From: JAHDHW01 sp965277415
GTDB taxonomy: Bacteria > Bacteroidota > Bacteroidia > Chitinophagales > Saprospiraceae
Direction of reading: 5' to 3'
Length of the DNA stretch: 64,000 bases
NCBI GenBank assembly: GCA_965277415.1
Contig: CBDICS010000022.1
Coordinates: 43,187 to 107,186 of the forward strand
Shown: positions 1 through 9,753 of the stretch, one piece after another
Layout: the number at the start of each line of letters is the position of its first letter
Numbering within the stretch: position 1 is the stretch's first letter
Translations under genes and position numbers: made by a program
The notes under the pieces: model-generated
The model's input: only the letters and a program-made list of their open reading frames with translations
Told to the model about the DNA's origin: nothing
Databases searched by the model: none

Positions 1-1
1 T

Positions 2-580
2 GATTGCCCAAATGATAGCTTAACGAATAGAATCCGAACCACTGATGTAAAATTATTATGCGGAGAAACAGCCGTACATTCTGATATGTTTACCTGGCAT
101 AGAGAAGAACCTGTAGAGATCGCAGCATTGCAATTGGCCAATATTATATTTTCTGTTCCGCAACTTTCTGTTCGGATGAAAGACCTTCCGGAAGAGTATG
201 TTATGATGATTGGTTTTTATACAAGATACTGGCTGGAAAACAGAGCGGTTTTAATGGATGGACATTTTATTCCTACATCGCCTTTAGCAAATTATCCATT
301 ACTTTCAGCATCAAAAGAAAATAAAATCATTTATGGTGTGTATGAAAATGTTATTGTAGAAATCGATAGCACCTTCAAATATATTGATCTCATAAATGGA
401 AAAATTAAAGAACAAATCACTTTTGAAGTAGAAGAAGAATTAGGTTTATGTCTGGTTAGAATTTTCAATTGCCTGGGCGAATTAGACTGGGAGTCAAAAG
501 AGATGTTTGAAGAAGGAGTTCATGCTTTAGAAGTACCTTCAAGTGGAATGATTTGTATTGAAAGATTAGAACCTGTTTAG
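2..580 (+). CDS. C-terminal part of a GH36-like alpha-galactosidase (5' truncated)
   Basis: The frame is open to the left window edge, so the first internal ATG (86) is not the start. The visible part reads NRIRTTDVKLL, AVHSDMFTWHREEPVEIAA and SVPQLSVRMKDLPEE, followed by a beta-rich tail, which I recognise as the end of the TIM barrel and the C-terminal sandwich of melibiase/GH36 (clan GH-D) alpha-galactosidases. These enzymes remove alpha-linked galactose from oligosaccharides. The sugar-type sodium symporter 129 bp downstream on the same strand fits a galactoside uptake and use locus. The catalytic nucleophile region is outside the window, so the exact GH family is inferred. Confidence 0.55.
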   Translation, partial: DCPNDSLTNRIRTTDVKLLCGETAVHSDMFTWHREEPVEIAALQLANIIFSVPQLSVRMKDLPEEYVMMIGFYTRYWLENRAVLMDGHFIPTSPLANYPLLSASKENKIIYGVYENVIVEIDSTFKYIDLINGKIKEQITFEVEEELGLCLVRIFNCLGELDWESKEMFEEGVHALEVPSSGMICIERLEPV

Positions 581-708
581 AAATTGATACAAATGCGGAT
601 GATAATTAATTCTTCTTTTAGAAGTTGTTCAAAATGTATAGTTTTAGATAATGTTTATAAAATGAGGGGTACATCAAGCCCATCCTAAAAAAAACGAAAA
701 CCAAGAAT

Positions 709-2310
709 ATGAATTCAGAAATTTCAACTATTGATATTGCAATTGTAATTGGGTATTTAGGCCTGGTATTAGCAATTGGATTTTGGATTGCCAGGCAAAC
801 CAAAACTGGCGAAGATTTATTTTTAGGAGGTCGAACATTTGGCTGGGGTTTAGTCGGGCTATCACTATTCGCCTCTAATATATCGAGTACCACTATTATT
901 GGTTTGACAGGATCCGCTTATTCAGTCGGGATCGTAGATTCTGTATATGAATGGATGTCTGGTATCCCTTTAATCATTGCAGCTTTAGTATTTATACCTT
1001 TATACCTACGCTCAAAGATTACTACAATCCCTGAGTTTTTAGAAAAGAGATTTGATCGACGCTCTCAGCTATTCTTTTCTGCAACGAGTATTGTCATGAC
1101 GATTTTGGTGGAAACTGCCGGAGCATTATATGCTGGAGCATTAGTCATACAAATCTTCTTTCCATCACTGGAAGGAAATATGTGGATAACCACATCTATT
1201 TTAGCCATTGTAGCAGGTATTTATACCGCTTCAGGCGGACTTAAAGCAGTTGTATACACAGATGCTATACAGGCAGTAATTTTGATAATAGGTTGTAGTA
1301 TTATGACCTATATGCTTTTTTCAGAAATGAATTTTGATTGGGCACAAGTATTGGCAGCAGCACCTGAAGACCACTTCTCCGTCGTACGACCAATTGATGC
1401 AGAAGGGAAAACATTACCTTGGTTGGGCTTAATGGTCGGCGTTCCTTTTTTAGGGTTTTGGTATTGGTCAACGAATCAATATATTGTCCAAAGGGTCTTA
1501 GGCTCAAGAGATATAAAGCAAGCCAGGTGGGGAGTCATATTTGCTGGATTCTTAAAAATAATACCCTTATTTATAATGGTTATCCCAGGTGCTTTAGCCT
1601 TAGTCGTTTATCCAGATATTATAGCTAATGGGTCGATACCAGACAAAGATGGCGTATTTCCATTTTTGGTCACAGAGGTACTCCCAGTTGGTTTGACTGG
1701 CCTGGTATTGGCGGGATTGATATCTGCGATTATGTCAAGCGTGGATTCTGCTTTGAACTCTTCTTCTACTTTGATAGTAATTGATTTTATAAAACCTAAT
1801 CGTCCTAAACTTAGTTCAAGTGAGATCGTAAAATATGGTCGAATTACCACAATTGTTCTTATGGCAATAGCAGCGCTCTGGGGACCAATGATTCAATATT
1901 TTTCAGGATTGTGGGATTATTTACAAATGATGTTTTCTATAGTCGTGCCACCGATTGTTGTCATCTTTTTAGTAGGCGTATTCTATAAACGAGGAAATGG
2001 CCACGGTGCTTTCTGGACACTGGTTCTTGGAACTTTGTTCAGTTTAGTACTTTTTATTCTTGGAGTATTAGGTTACTGGAAATTACATTTTACCATCAAT
2101 GTCGGTATCATGGTATTCGTCTCTACATTAATTTTTATAATCGTCAGTTTAATGACTCCACCGCCAAGTCAAGAACAAGTAGATTTATATACTTTTAGAA
2201 AAGAAATGATCGCGGAAGGCATGGAAGGCGTACCGTGGTATCAAGATTATCGTTTTCACATGGCTATACTACTCGCCTTGATTGGATATATTTTGATGAT
2301 ACTTTGGTAG
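709..2310 (+). CDS. sodium:solute symporter (SSS/SGLT-like)
   Basis: This 533-residue, highly hydrophobic protein has about 14 predicted membrane helices, the usual number for SGLT-like SSS transporters. Family signatures visible are the N-terminal FLGGRTFGWGLVGLSLFASNISS stretch (approx. residues 37-60), the ASGGLKAVVYTDAIQ motif (approx. 171-185), and the FWYWSTNQYIVQRVLGSRD segment (approx. 250-268), which is typical of the sugar/inositol branch. It would import a solute, probably a sugar, using the sodium gradient. It follows the GH36-like gene on the same strand, consistent with galactoside use, but the substrate cannot be read from the sequence. Confidence 0.9.
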   Translation: MNSEISTIDIAIVIGYLGLVLAIGFWIARQTKTGEDLFLGGRTFGWGLVGLSLFASNISSTTIIGLTGSAYSVGIVDSVYEWMSGIPLIIAALVFIPLYLRSKITTIPEFLEKRFDRRSQLFFSATSIVMTILVETAGALYAGALVIQIFFPSLEGNMWITTSILAIVAGIYTASGGLKAVVYTDAIQAVILIIGCSIMTYMLFSEMNFDWAQVLAAAPEDHFSVVRPIDAEGKTLPWLGLMVGVPFLGFWYWSTNQYIVQRVLGSRDIKQARWGVIFAGFLKIIPLFIMVIPGALALVVYPDIIANGSIPDKDGVFPFLVTEVLPVGLTGLVLAGLISAIMSSVDSALNSSSTLIVIDFIKPNRPKLSSSEIVKYGRITTIVLMAIAALWGPMIQYFSGLWDYLQMMFSIVVPPIVVIFLVGVFYKRGNGHGAFWTLVLGTLFSLVLFILGVLGYWKLHFTINVGIMVFVSTLIFIIVSLMTPPPSQEQVDLYTFRKEMIAEGMEGVPWYQDYRFHMAILLALIGYILMILW

Positions 2311-2320
2311 ATAAAATTGA

Positions 2321-2824
<504 letters not shown>

Positions 2825-2843
2825 AGTTTTGTGGTTTTTTAAA

Positions 2844-2926
2844 AAACATGAGTCATCCCGAATTTTTGAAAATCTATAAACCAGCGTCTTTCAGCGTCAA
2901 ATAAAAATAAGGTATGACTCATGTTT
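2844..2926. terminator. 13-bp perfect inverted repeat between convergent genes
   Basis: AAACATGAGTCAT (2844-2856) and its exact complement (2914-2926) are separated by 57 bp. The element lies between the convergent membrane gene (+) and the T9SS type B gene (-). It could be a bidirectional terminator or a small REP/MITE-like repeat; the spacer contains a GTCATCCCGAAT stretch also found in the hairpin at 54038. Confidence 0.5.
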
Positions 2927-2992
2927 ACAGTAAATCTCCCTGTTATAATATGGATGTCATTGGTTTCTCTAGATCATTACTCCTCAGACAAA

Positions 2993-4864
2993 TCACTCCA
3001 CTAAAGTCACATCTCCTGAGTAAATCTTTTTTACACCATCAATAAATTCGATTTCAGCAAAGTAGACAAAAACACCAGGGTTCAATTTTTCGTTTCTAAA
3101 TCTTCCATCCCAACCATTCGTAGAATTATTTGCCTGAAAATGATCTGCTCTAAAAACCACTTCTCCCCAGCGGTCAAATATTTGGAAGGTGTTAATTTCT
3201 TTGATTTTATTATTGTTTGCATAAATCATGAAAATATCGTTTAAACCATCCTGATTGATAGGCGAGAAAACATTAGGAATAAAAATTTCTCTATCCTTTT
3301 TGACCCTCAGTATAATCTCATCGGAGACCTCACATCCATTTAAAGTGATAATTGTGATTGAATATTGAGTCATTTCGAGAATAGAGTCAACCTGCGGGTT
3401 CAAACAGTCTAAACAGGACAGCCCCTCAGTCGGCGACCAGAGAATAGTGTCAATTTGATCAAATGGAATATTAGTCTGTGTATTTATCAGGTAATTACAA
3501 TTGATCGTTCCTAAAACTTCTGCAGAAATATCTGGTGCTTCAATATCCATTAAAACATCCACATCTTCGGAACTTGTACAACCATTTTCGCCTGTAACTG
3601 TAAATGTATAAATGCCAGGTTGATTGGCACTTACAATCAGAGAATTTGTATTCACGCCAGGGCCCATCCAATTAAAAGTGGCATTTGGAGCGTCAGAGGC
3701 TCCAATTAATATGGCATCTGGATTGATACAATCAATTATTCCACTGACTTCAGTTGAAATATTTGGTTCGCTTATATCCTGAAAGACTTCAATCGTCGTT
3801 TCAGCAGGACAAAGGTCAATACCTTGTACCGTTAAGGTATAAATGCCAGGCTGAGAAGCTTCTGGATTTTGTAATGATGAACTAAAATTATTTGGTCCGT
3901 TCCAAAGATAAGTAACACCTAATCCCGAAGAAGAACCTGAAGCATCGAGCATAAGCGCTGTTGTACCGCAATCTAATTCTTGAGGTGTAGCGATACTAGC
4001 TACGGCCTCTTCCTTTTGAAGAATTGTTAAGGTAACCGAACTAAAACAGGAACTCCCCGAATCCACTATGTACTCACCTGGAGTGCAATATTGTTCATTA
4101 TTAAAATCAAAACATTCCCCTTCACAAATTTCAGCTTCAACTTCTTGTTCTTCGTTACTTTCCAATAGTTCTACCCTCACATCATCTACAAAATAATAGG
4201 AAGCTTCTGTACTTGAAGGATTTCCCCCTAAAGGTTGAACATCATAAACACCAATCTCAAAAAAATTACCTATCGTTATATATTGTTCCCCTCCAGTCGC
4301 GATGTAAGTGCCGCTCAGAAGAACCCAATTAACGGTGTCGATCACAACCTCTTCAAAATATACTTGGGCATCTGCAATTATTACTGCGCTAGGTAAAGCA
4401 GTTGGGGGCGTTGCCGATAAATAAATACCAAAGTGACTTATTCCATAATCAGGATAACTTTCTCCTGGGCTCACATACATTTCCACTTCATAACATTCTC
4501 CCTCAACAAGGGGTTCAGTTAGTATAGCTTGAACATACTCATTTGAATGATTAGCAGGTCCAAAATGAGCATACATTCCGACATATCCATCTCCTATATT
4601 TGGATTTTGAGTGCCAAAAAAATTAATAGGTACTGTTGGCATAAAACCATCAGGTGGACTTGGATCAAAAACACATATATTGTAATAATCAGAATCCCCT
4701 AGTGTAGGTGGATTCCAACCTGTTGCAAACATATCTCCAAAGTTACTCGGGCAAGCAAGATAATTCTCAAAGCTAGGATTTGGAACAAGGTTTTGTCCTT
4801 TGAGTCCATAAATAAAAAATAAGGTAATAATTAGCGAAAAGAGTTTGGAGGGTATATTTTGCAT
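2993..4864 (-). CDS. secreted Ig-like repeat protein with T9SS type B (gliding-type) C-terminal domain
   Basis: The 623-residue protein starts with a Sec signal peptide (MQNIPSKLFSLIITLFFIYG, cleavage near GLKGQ). A jelly-roll-like module opens with NLVPNPSFE (approx. 24-230), a fold often seen as a carbohydrate-binding or adhesion domain. A Cys-rich linker and two or three Ig/PKD-like modules (repeated GIYTLTVQG / GIYTFTVTG) follow. The last about 95 residues are a CHU_C/type B sorting domain: IPNVFSPINQDGLND, FQIFDRWGEVVF, GWDGRF, NPGVFVYFAE. It is therefore predicted to cross the outer membrane by T9SS and stay at the surface or be released. Ligand unknown. Confidence 0.85.
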   Translation of the reverse strand: MQNIPSKLFSLIITLFFIYGLKGQNLVPNPSFENYLACPSNFGDMFATGWNPPTLGDSDYYNICVFDPSPPDGFMPTVPINFFGTQNPNIGDGYVGMYAHFGPANHSNEYVQAILTEPLVEGECYEVEMYVSPGESYPDYGISHFGIYLSATPPTALPSAVIIADAQVYFEEVVIDTVNWVLLSGTYIATGGEQYITIGNFFEIGVYDVQPLGGNPSSTEASYYFVDDVRVELLESNEEQEVEAEICEGECFDFNNEQYCTPGEYIVDSGSSCFSSVTLTILQKEEAVASIATPQELDCGTTALMLDASGSSSGLGVTYLWNGPNNFSSSLQNPEASQPGIYTLTVQGIDLCPAETTIEVFQDISEPNISTEVSGIIDCINPDAILIGASDAPNATFNWMGPGVNTNSLIVSANQPGIYTFTVTGENGCTSSEDVDVLMDIEAPDISAEVLGTINCNYLINTQTNIPFDQIDTILWSPTEGLSCLDCLNPQVDSILEMTQYSITIITLNGCEVSDEIILRVKKDREIFIPNVFSPINQDGLNDIFMIYANNNKIKEINTFQIFDRWGEVVFRADHFQANNSTNGWDGRFRNEKLNPGVFVYFAEIEFIDGVKKIYSGDVTLVE

Positions 4865-5151
4865 GGCTATTAGTGTATTTTTTGCAGGAACGGTTTTAAG
4901 ATTTACAGTTTAAGATACAAAAAATTGACGCCTTATAGATAATTACAATATCATCAAAGCAAACTATAGGAGGAATAAAAAACGAATAAATGCAAGGACA
5001 AACAATTGAGTAGGGACAGTGGAGGAAAATGTCCAAAAGATTTAGCCTATAATAATTTAGCAAGACTAACAATTTATCTCAAATATTATTTTAACTTCAA
5101 GGGAAAATTTACCTCAAGGGGATTCCCGCTTTTTTATTGGACTGAATGTAA

Positions 5152-5305
5152 GACCATGTTTAAATTTCATACTTTGACCTGCAAATGCCCATTACAAGAA
5201 CCTAATTTTGCCTTTTTTCGTAGCGTAGCCCAGCTACGAAAAAAAGCTTCACCAGAACCTTATACTGTACATTTTCGGTTTCAAAAACGAAATTTAAACA
5301 TGCTC
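5152..5305. mobile_element. MITE-like element, copy 1 (17-bp TIRs, TAA duplication)
   Basis: The ends are GACCATGTTTAAATTTC (5152-5168) and the complement of GAGCATGTTTAAATTTC (5289-5305), 16 of 17 matching. TAA flanks both sides (5149-5151 and 5306-5308). The interior holds a strong palindrome, TTTTTTCGTAGC/GCTACGAAAAAA, around 5214-5245. No transposase is encoded. A second element with the same terminal consensus and the same TAA flanks is at 59124-59283. Three-base TNA duplications suggest mobilisation by an IS5-family (IS1031-type) transposase elsewhere, which is inference. It ends 16 bp before the ferredoxin-cyclase gene. Confidence 0.75.
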
Positions 5306-5321
5306 TAAGAAAAGATAAATA

Positions 5322-6242
5322 ATGAAAAATTCTATACCATATAAAATACACTTATTCAAAGAGCAAAAAGAGATTGATTGCGCTCCAGGTAATAGTATTC
5401 TAGAAGCAACTTTAGCAGCTCAAATAAACCATACACATGCTTGTGGAGGTCAAGGAAACTGTTCAACTTGCAGGGTTAGTATAATGAAAGGAATCGAAAA
5501 TTGCAATTTGCGTAATGAAGCAGAACAGTTAATTGCTGATAAATTTAATTTTCCCTTAGAAATCCGCTTAGCCTGTCAGACTAAAATAAATGGCGATATT
5601 TCTATTCGAAGAATGGTATCAGACAAATTGGATATGGACCTTATATCCGAACAATTCTCTGAAAATTCAAATACTGCGATTGGCCGTCAGCAGAAACTAG
5701 CCATCGTGTTTACAGATATCATCAATTATACTTCTTTTGCAGAGAAGTTTCCACCCTATGATATTGTACATGTATTAAATCGATATTATCGGATAATGAA
5801 TGTGATCATTCAGGAAAACAATGGCATTATTAGCGATGTAGCAGGTGATGGTATTTTAGCGGCTTTTGGGATAAACAACAAAAATAGCAATGCTGTTTTA
5901 GATGCTGTTCTTACTATAAAAGCAATGAATGAAAAGTTAAAAATATTTAATAAATATCTCGAAGAAAATTTTAATATACAATTTGGGATCAGAGCAGGCG
6001 TGCATTATGGGAATGTAATTGTAGGACCTTTTGATACTGGTGCAATGAAAAAGATGGCTATAATAGGTGACAATGTAAACTATGCCAGTCGAATTGAATC
6101 TGCTAACAAAAAATTTGGTACAAAACTTTTACTCTCAGAAGAGGCTTATCAAGAGGTAAAAAATGAATACCCCAAATATAATTCATTCGAAACTACTTTA
6201 AAGGGAAAAACAGGGAATTATTGTCTTTATGAAATTGAGTGA
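5322..6242 (+). CDS. 2Fe-2S ferredoxin domain fused to class III adenylate/guanylate cyclase
   Basis: Residues 1-95 are a plant/adrenodoxin-type ferredoxin with ligands C41-x5-C47-x2-C50-x34-C85 (HACGGQGNCSTCR...RLACQT). Residues about 122-306 are a class III nucleotidyl cyclase domain: metal-binding D132 in VFTDI and D176 in VAGDG, and an IGDNVNYASRIE motif holding the transition-state Asn and Arg. It should make cAMP (or cGMP) from NTP, with the Fe-S domain as a likely redox sensor or electron input. No membrane segment is present, so it is probably cytosolic. A MITE lies directly upstream, so its promoter may be inside or disturbed by the element. Nucleotide specificity is not determined. 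Confidence 0.88.
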   Translation: MKNSIPYKIHLFKEQKEIDCAPGNSILEATLAAQINHTHACGGQGNCSTCRVSIMKGIENCNLRNEAEQLIADKFNFPLEIRLACQTKINGDISIRRMVSDKLDMDLISEQFSENSNTAIGRQQKLAIVFTDIINYTSFAEKFPPYDIVHVLNRYYRIMNVIIQENNGIISDVAGDGILAAFGINNKNSNAVLDAVLTIKAMNEKLKIFNKYLEENFNIQFGIRAGVHYGNVIVGPFDTGAMKKMAIIGDNVNYASRIESANKKFGTKLLLSEEAYQEVKNEYPKYNSFETTLKGKTGNYCLYEIE

Positions 6243-6246
6243 TAAT

Positions 6247-7833
6247 TTACTTACTCAATCTATCCAAAAGTCTTCCAATCTTGAGTTTCTCTTTCTGTGA
6301 TAAATCCCAAGATTTACTTAACCAAACATTGATTAATTCAATTAGCATATTGTTTAATCCTTTGCCATTTGCAATTTCCTCCGCTTGCTCAAAACTCAGA
6401 ATATCTGGTTTAAAATCAGAATTATCTTTTTGCATTACAAAATAACCAGTAATTGCATCAGAAAAACTTTTGGATCTTGAGTTCTTTTTTCCAGAAACGT
6501 TTGGTCGATTTTCATAGTATCCAATAGTTGAAAAAGCCCCAATTGTTACATTCCCTCTCATCGCAGGAGTACAGGCAAAAATTGCAGTATTGAATATATT
6601 AAGTTTTTCAAAGTATGTCTCAATTATTGCCATTGTATTTTTCTGAGTATTATTTGATAAATTAATTGAACAAGCTTGTTGTTCTAAAACTTTCATCCTA
6701 TTGATGGGTGTATTTTTATTTCGATCTAATTCAACGGGTGGATATAGCCAGCCTGTTCCATCTCCGTTTATTTCAAATTTGGATTGTACGATTGTAAATT
6801 CTTTCAAACCATATTGCCAAATCCTATAAATTCCTTTTAAATCTTTATAGGTCTGCACCTTAATACCCCTAGCAGCTAATCCATCTATTTCATAACTTTT
6901 TTTGTGTCCAACCAAAAAAGTACTTTTATGCAACCAGAGATAAAGAGATAAGGTTATTGAATTAGTAAGATCTAAAATTGTTTCTAATTTAGGAAGCTCA
7001 AATAACCTTTGCTTCAGAAATATTTTTAAGAAGTCTTCTTTTAGTTTTATTAAATAGCATTCTGCATTAACTATCCCGCCAGATAAAGATATACCCTGTA
7101 AACTACCCGTGATATTATTATTCATTGCAGATTGCTCACTAGTAAATGTATTGCAAATAATGTTTAATTGATGTTGAGAATTTGCTCTGGTGAGGTTTGC
7201 AAAAATATAACTATCTTCATAATAGGTACTACCATGATATAAAACATTTTCTTTTCCCTTATCCCCTCCCCTTACATTATGGAATCCAATTTCATAGGTT
7301 TCATATTGATCGTCCTTATTCTTATTTTTTGAAAACAGAAGTAAAAAATTTTTCACCCCATAATCCCTAATACTATAATATGCGCCTAAAAAATAATGAT
7401 AATTCTCTTTATTTGGAATTCTATCAAGAATATTCTGAGGTGTATCAGCTTCTTTTTTTTGTATGTATAATTTTAGGATATCATAAATGCTATCTTTGAC
7501 GTTTACAGTTTCTCCATTTTTAGCTTTTTCTTCATACCTTTTTAAGGTTCTTCCCCCTGTAAAAATATCCTGACCTTGATTAGATTTATTTTTTGATGCA
7601 TAAAAAGCTTTAACCTCCTCGTCTTTATTAATCATCAATTCGATTGATACACTTTTTAATTGATCAAACTTTTTAAAAGTATTTCTGGCACTATGTTGAT
7701 TATAACCATACCAAGCAGTGGCATTATTTTTATCTGCACTCATTTTGTCATATTTAGCACAATCCTCAAAATACCTGCTTTCAATTGATTTAATTAATTC
7801 TAAATACGCTTCTGGCGGATAGGGAATGGACAT
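6247..7833 (-). CDS. 528-residue protein of unknown function
   Basis: I do not recognise this protein. It has no signal peptide or membrane helix and is rich in Lys, Asn and Tyr, so it is probably cytoplasmic. A central Gly-rich stretch (NNNITGSLQGISLSGG, approx. 239-255) and a late GNVTIGAFSTIGYYENRP segment are the most distinctive parts. It is convergent with the ferredoxin-cyclase gene, with 4 bp between the two stops. Upstream is a 570-bp non-coding stretch, so it is likely a single-gene unit. The long open frame and ordinary composition make it a real gene. Confidence 0.75.
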   Translation of the reverse strand: MSIPYPPEAYLELIKSIESRYFEDCAKYDKMSADKNNATAWYGYNQHSARNTFKKFDQLKSVSIELMINKDEEVKAFYASKNKSNQGQDIFTGGRTLKRYEEKAKNGETVNVKDSIYDILKLYIQKKEADTPQNILDRIPNKENYHYFLGAYYSIRDYGVKNFLLLFSKNKNKDDQYETYEIGFHNVRGGDKGKENVLYHGSTYYEDSYIFANLTRANSQHQLNIICNTFTSEQSAMNNNITGSLQGISLSGGIVNAECYLIKLKEDFLKIFLKQRLFELPKLETILDLTNSITLSLYLWLHKSTFLVGHKKSYEIDGLAARGIKVQTYKDLKGIYRIWQYGLKEFTIVQSKFEINGDGTGWLYPPVELDRNKNTPINRMKVLEQQACSINLSNNTQKNTMAIIETYFEKLNIFNTAIFACTPAMRGNVTIGAFSTIGYYENRPNVSGKKNSRSKSFSDAITGYFVMQKDNSDFKPDILSFEQAEEIANGKGLNNMLIELINVWLSKSWDLSQKEKLKIGRLLDRLSK

Positions 7834-7931
7834 AGGATGGCAGTTTTCAGTGAAATGACAAGATAATGAAAAACATGCTGAATTATGACAGAACCATGCT
7901 TTTTATCGTGACAATAAAATTTTAGTGTGCA

Positions 7932-7963
7932 TTTGACACTAAGCGTGTAGTGTAGTATATTTA
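7932..7963 (+). promoter_or_regulatory. candidate Bacteroidota promoter TTTG-N20-TATATTTA with long leader
   Basis: TTTG at 7932-7935 and TATATTTA at 7956-7963 approximate the Bacteroidota -33/-7 elements. The next gene of useful length starts at 8405, leaving a leader of more than 400 nt. The leader contains an AGAGCCA/TGGCTCT inverted repeat (8044-8050/8072-8078), so the signal could drive a small RNA or a leader-regulated transcript. No other gene is convincing in 7834-8404. Confidence 0.3.
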
Positions 7964-8404
7964 CATTGAAATTAAATTTCGGAAAAACTTAAATTATCAT
8001 TTTTAAATTCTACAAAACATAAAACATATAAAATAAAAAAACAAGAGCCAGCCCGACTAGCAAATCAAACTTGGCTCTATTACGCTTTACAAATCCAGAA
8101 GTATTCAAGACTTCTAGCTTGTAATTTGTATGTTAAAAATATATTTTTTTTAGCCTTCCACAAATTATTAAGCAAAGAATCTAAATGCTTTTGGTAAATT
8201 TTTAATCTTTAAAATTTACTACAATGAAGAAATTCTACACCTTTTCGCTTCTTTCCGGTCAAAAATATAATCCACCAGATCACTTTTTTTACTGAATTTA
8301 ATATTCAGTAATATAAAGTGAGGACAGCAATTAATTTAGAATACGCATGTATTCTTAGGAGATTTCTATGTCCCGAATCTTATTAACCAATAAAATACTC
8401 CCTC

Positions 8405-8728
8405 ATGAAATCAATCCTATTTTTTATAAGTGTCTTTCTCGTAATTCTATTTATCTATATTTCAATCCGTATTGCAGAGAAAATACTCGGATTATTAAAA
8501 GGCATTATTAAAACATTAGCCATTATTATTTTTTTCTTTTCTGTATTGGCTATCTCTACCACGCCTGAAGCTTTTGGTGAGTTTTTACAACCAGCCATGC
8601 AACACCTATCACCAATAGTGGATTGGGTTTTCGATACCATTTTTAATATTTTTAAATATATCCGAAACTTACCAGATGAGGCTCATGAAGTGACTTGCCT
8701 TTCTAGGCAATTATTTAAGAAGCAGTAA
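8405..8728 (+). CDS. small membrane protein of unknown function
   Basis: The 107-residue protein begins with a long hydrophobic segment (residues 4-25). A short basic/amphipathic stretch (GLLKGIIKT) and a second helix (approx. 37-50) follow, then a C-terminal soluble tail with PVVDWVF-like and FNIFKYIRNLPDEAHEV stretches. It is probably anchored in the inner membrane. A strong intrinsic terminator lies 20 bp downstream, making it a single-gene unit. No family recognised. Confidence 0.55.
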   Translation: MKSILFFISVFLVILFIYISIRIAEKILGLLKGIIKTLAIIIFFFSVLAISTTPEAFGEFLQPAMQHLSPIVDWVFDTIFNIFKYIRNLPDEAHEVTCLSRQLFKKQ

Positions 8729-8747
8729 TAAAGTATTAATTCATTCG

Positions 8748-8795
8748 GAATCTGTTTGAATATTACATAAGCAAAATTCAAACAGATTCTTTATT
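8748..8795 (+). terminator. intrinsic terminator
   Basis: GAATCTGTTTGAAT (8748-8761) pairs perfectly with ATTCAAACAGATTC (8776-8789), and TTTATT follows. It closes the 107-residue membrane gene and separates it from the gene starting at 8807. Confidence 0.8.
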
Positions 8796-8806
8796 AAAAG
8801 AAAACA

Positions 8807-9481
8807 ATGAAATACATAATTATCAAACATAATCAACCTATTTTTCACTTTGACATTAATCTTGAAGTAAGCTTAAAAAATCTCCTTGCGCTTATCAAAG
8901 AAGCCATCGGTTCAGAATCATCAAGTGACAAATCAGACAAGGAGAATCCTACACCTCCTAAGGAAAATAAAAGTCTATTTCTCTCTATTATCATTTTTTT
9001 AATCGTTTTACTTTTATACTCTATAAATTGTAATGAAGTAGCAGAAAATAAAAATGTAAAATCGAGCGAGACAACTTTAATTCCAAAGAAAGATAAGTCG
9101 ACATCAAAAGATAAGCTATACCGTTATTATCGATGGCAATGTAAATTCGTCATCCAAGAATTCAATACAGAATTTTGGAAATATACACATCAAAATAAAA
9201 TATTTAAAGTTGAAGATTTTAAAAAGATAGATAAAAAGAATCTTAAAGAAGAACTATGGTGTAAGCTGCTTAAGACTCGAGAAATATTTTCTAGTCTAGA
9301 AGGAATGTCAGAACTAGAAAAGAAAGTAAGTGTTTACTATAAATATGATCTTTTTGACAAAGACTTTGATACATTTATGACCGTCCATTCTAAAGGAAGC
9401 CTTTTAGATTTTGAACGAGAAATGATAGAGTATATTAGAAACAAACAAAATGATATTCTTGAAAAGATCATTGATCTCTAA
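8807..9481 (+). CDS. single-pass membrane protein of unknown function
   Basis: The 224-residue protein has an N-terminal domain of about 35 residues, a charged Ser/Lys/Pro linker (SSSDKSDKENPTPPKENK), one transmembrane helix (approx. 56-73) and a Lys/Glu-rich helical domain (approx. 100-224). With no signal peptide, the helix probably acts as an internal anchor. It follows a terminator, so it has its own promoter. I do not recognise the family. Confidence 0.6.
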   Translation: MKYIIIKHNQPIFHFDINLEVSLKNLLALIKEAIGSESSSDKSDKENPTPPKENKSLFLSIIIFLIVLLLYSINCNEVAENKNVKSSETTLIPKKDKSTSKDKLYRYYRWQCKFVIQEFNTEFWKYTHQNKIFKVEDFKKIDKKNLKEELWCKLLKTREIFSSLEGMSELEKKVSVYYKYDLFDKDFDTFMTVHSKGSLLDFEREMIEYIRNKQNDILEKIIDL

Positions 9482-9753
9482 GAGGGTATATTATTTTAAA
9501 AATTAGATCCATTAGAAAATTAGAAAAAATCATGCTTTATTAATTCACTTTGATTCTAGTAATCCAATACCAGTTCATTTCCTTAATGTATTAAGTATAA
9601 AAATAAAATTAAACTCAAAGATACGATTATCAATATAATCTTGAGCGGGAATTTAGCAACAGCAAAGATAGAGTTTAAAGAATCATCTAGGTTTGATACT
9701 ATTTTTATCTAAAGATGAAACCTTTTGTTCTACTGTTTTTTCTATTCCATTTT
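9482..9753. other. AT-rich intergenic stretch
   Basis: This AT-rich stretch separates the converging gene at 8807-9481 from the leftward operon at 9754-10362. I see no RNA gene, repeat or clear hairpin in it. Confidence 0.5.

Noticed and set aside
5006..5308. 100-residue open frame on the + strand
   Set aside because: It runs through the MITE and its palindrome, has unnatural composition and no upstream signals.
8224..8295. 23-residue frame MKKFYTFSLLSGQKYNPPDH
   Set aside because: Too short to support; it may be the remnant of a signal peptide but nothing follows in frame.
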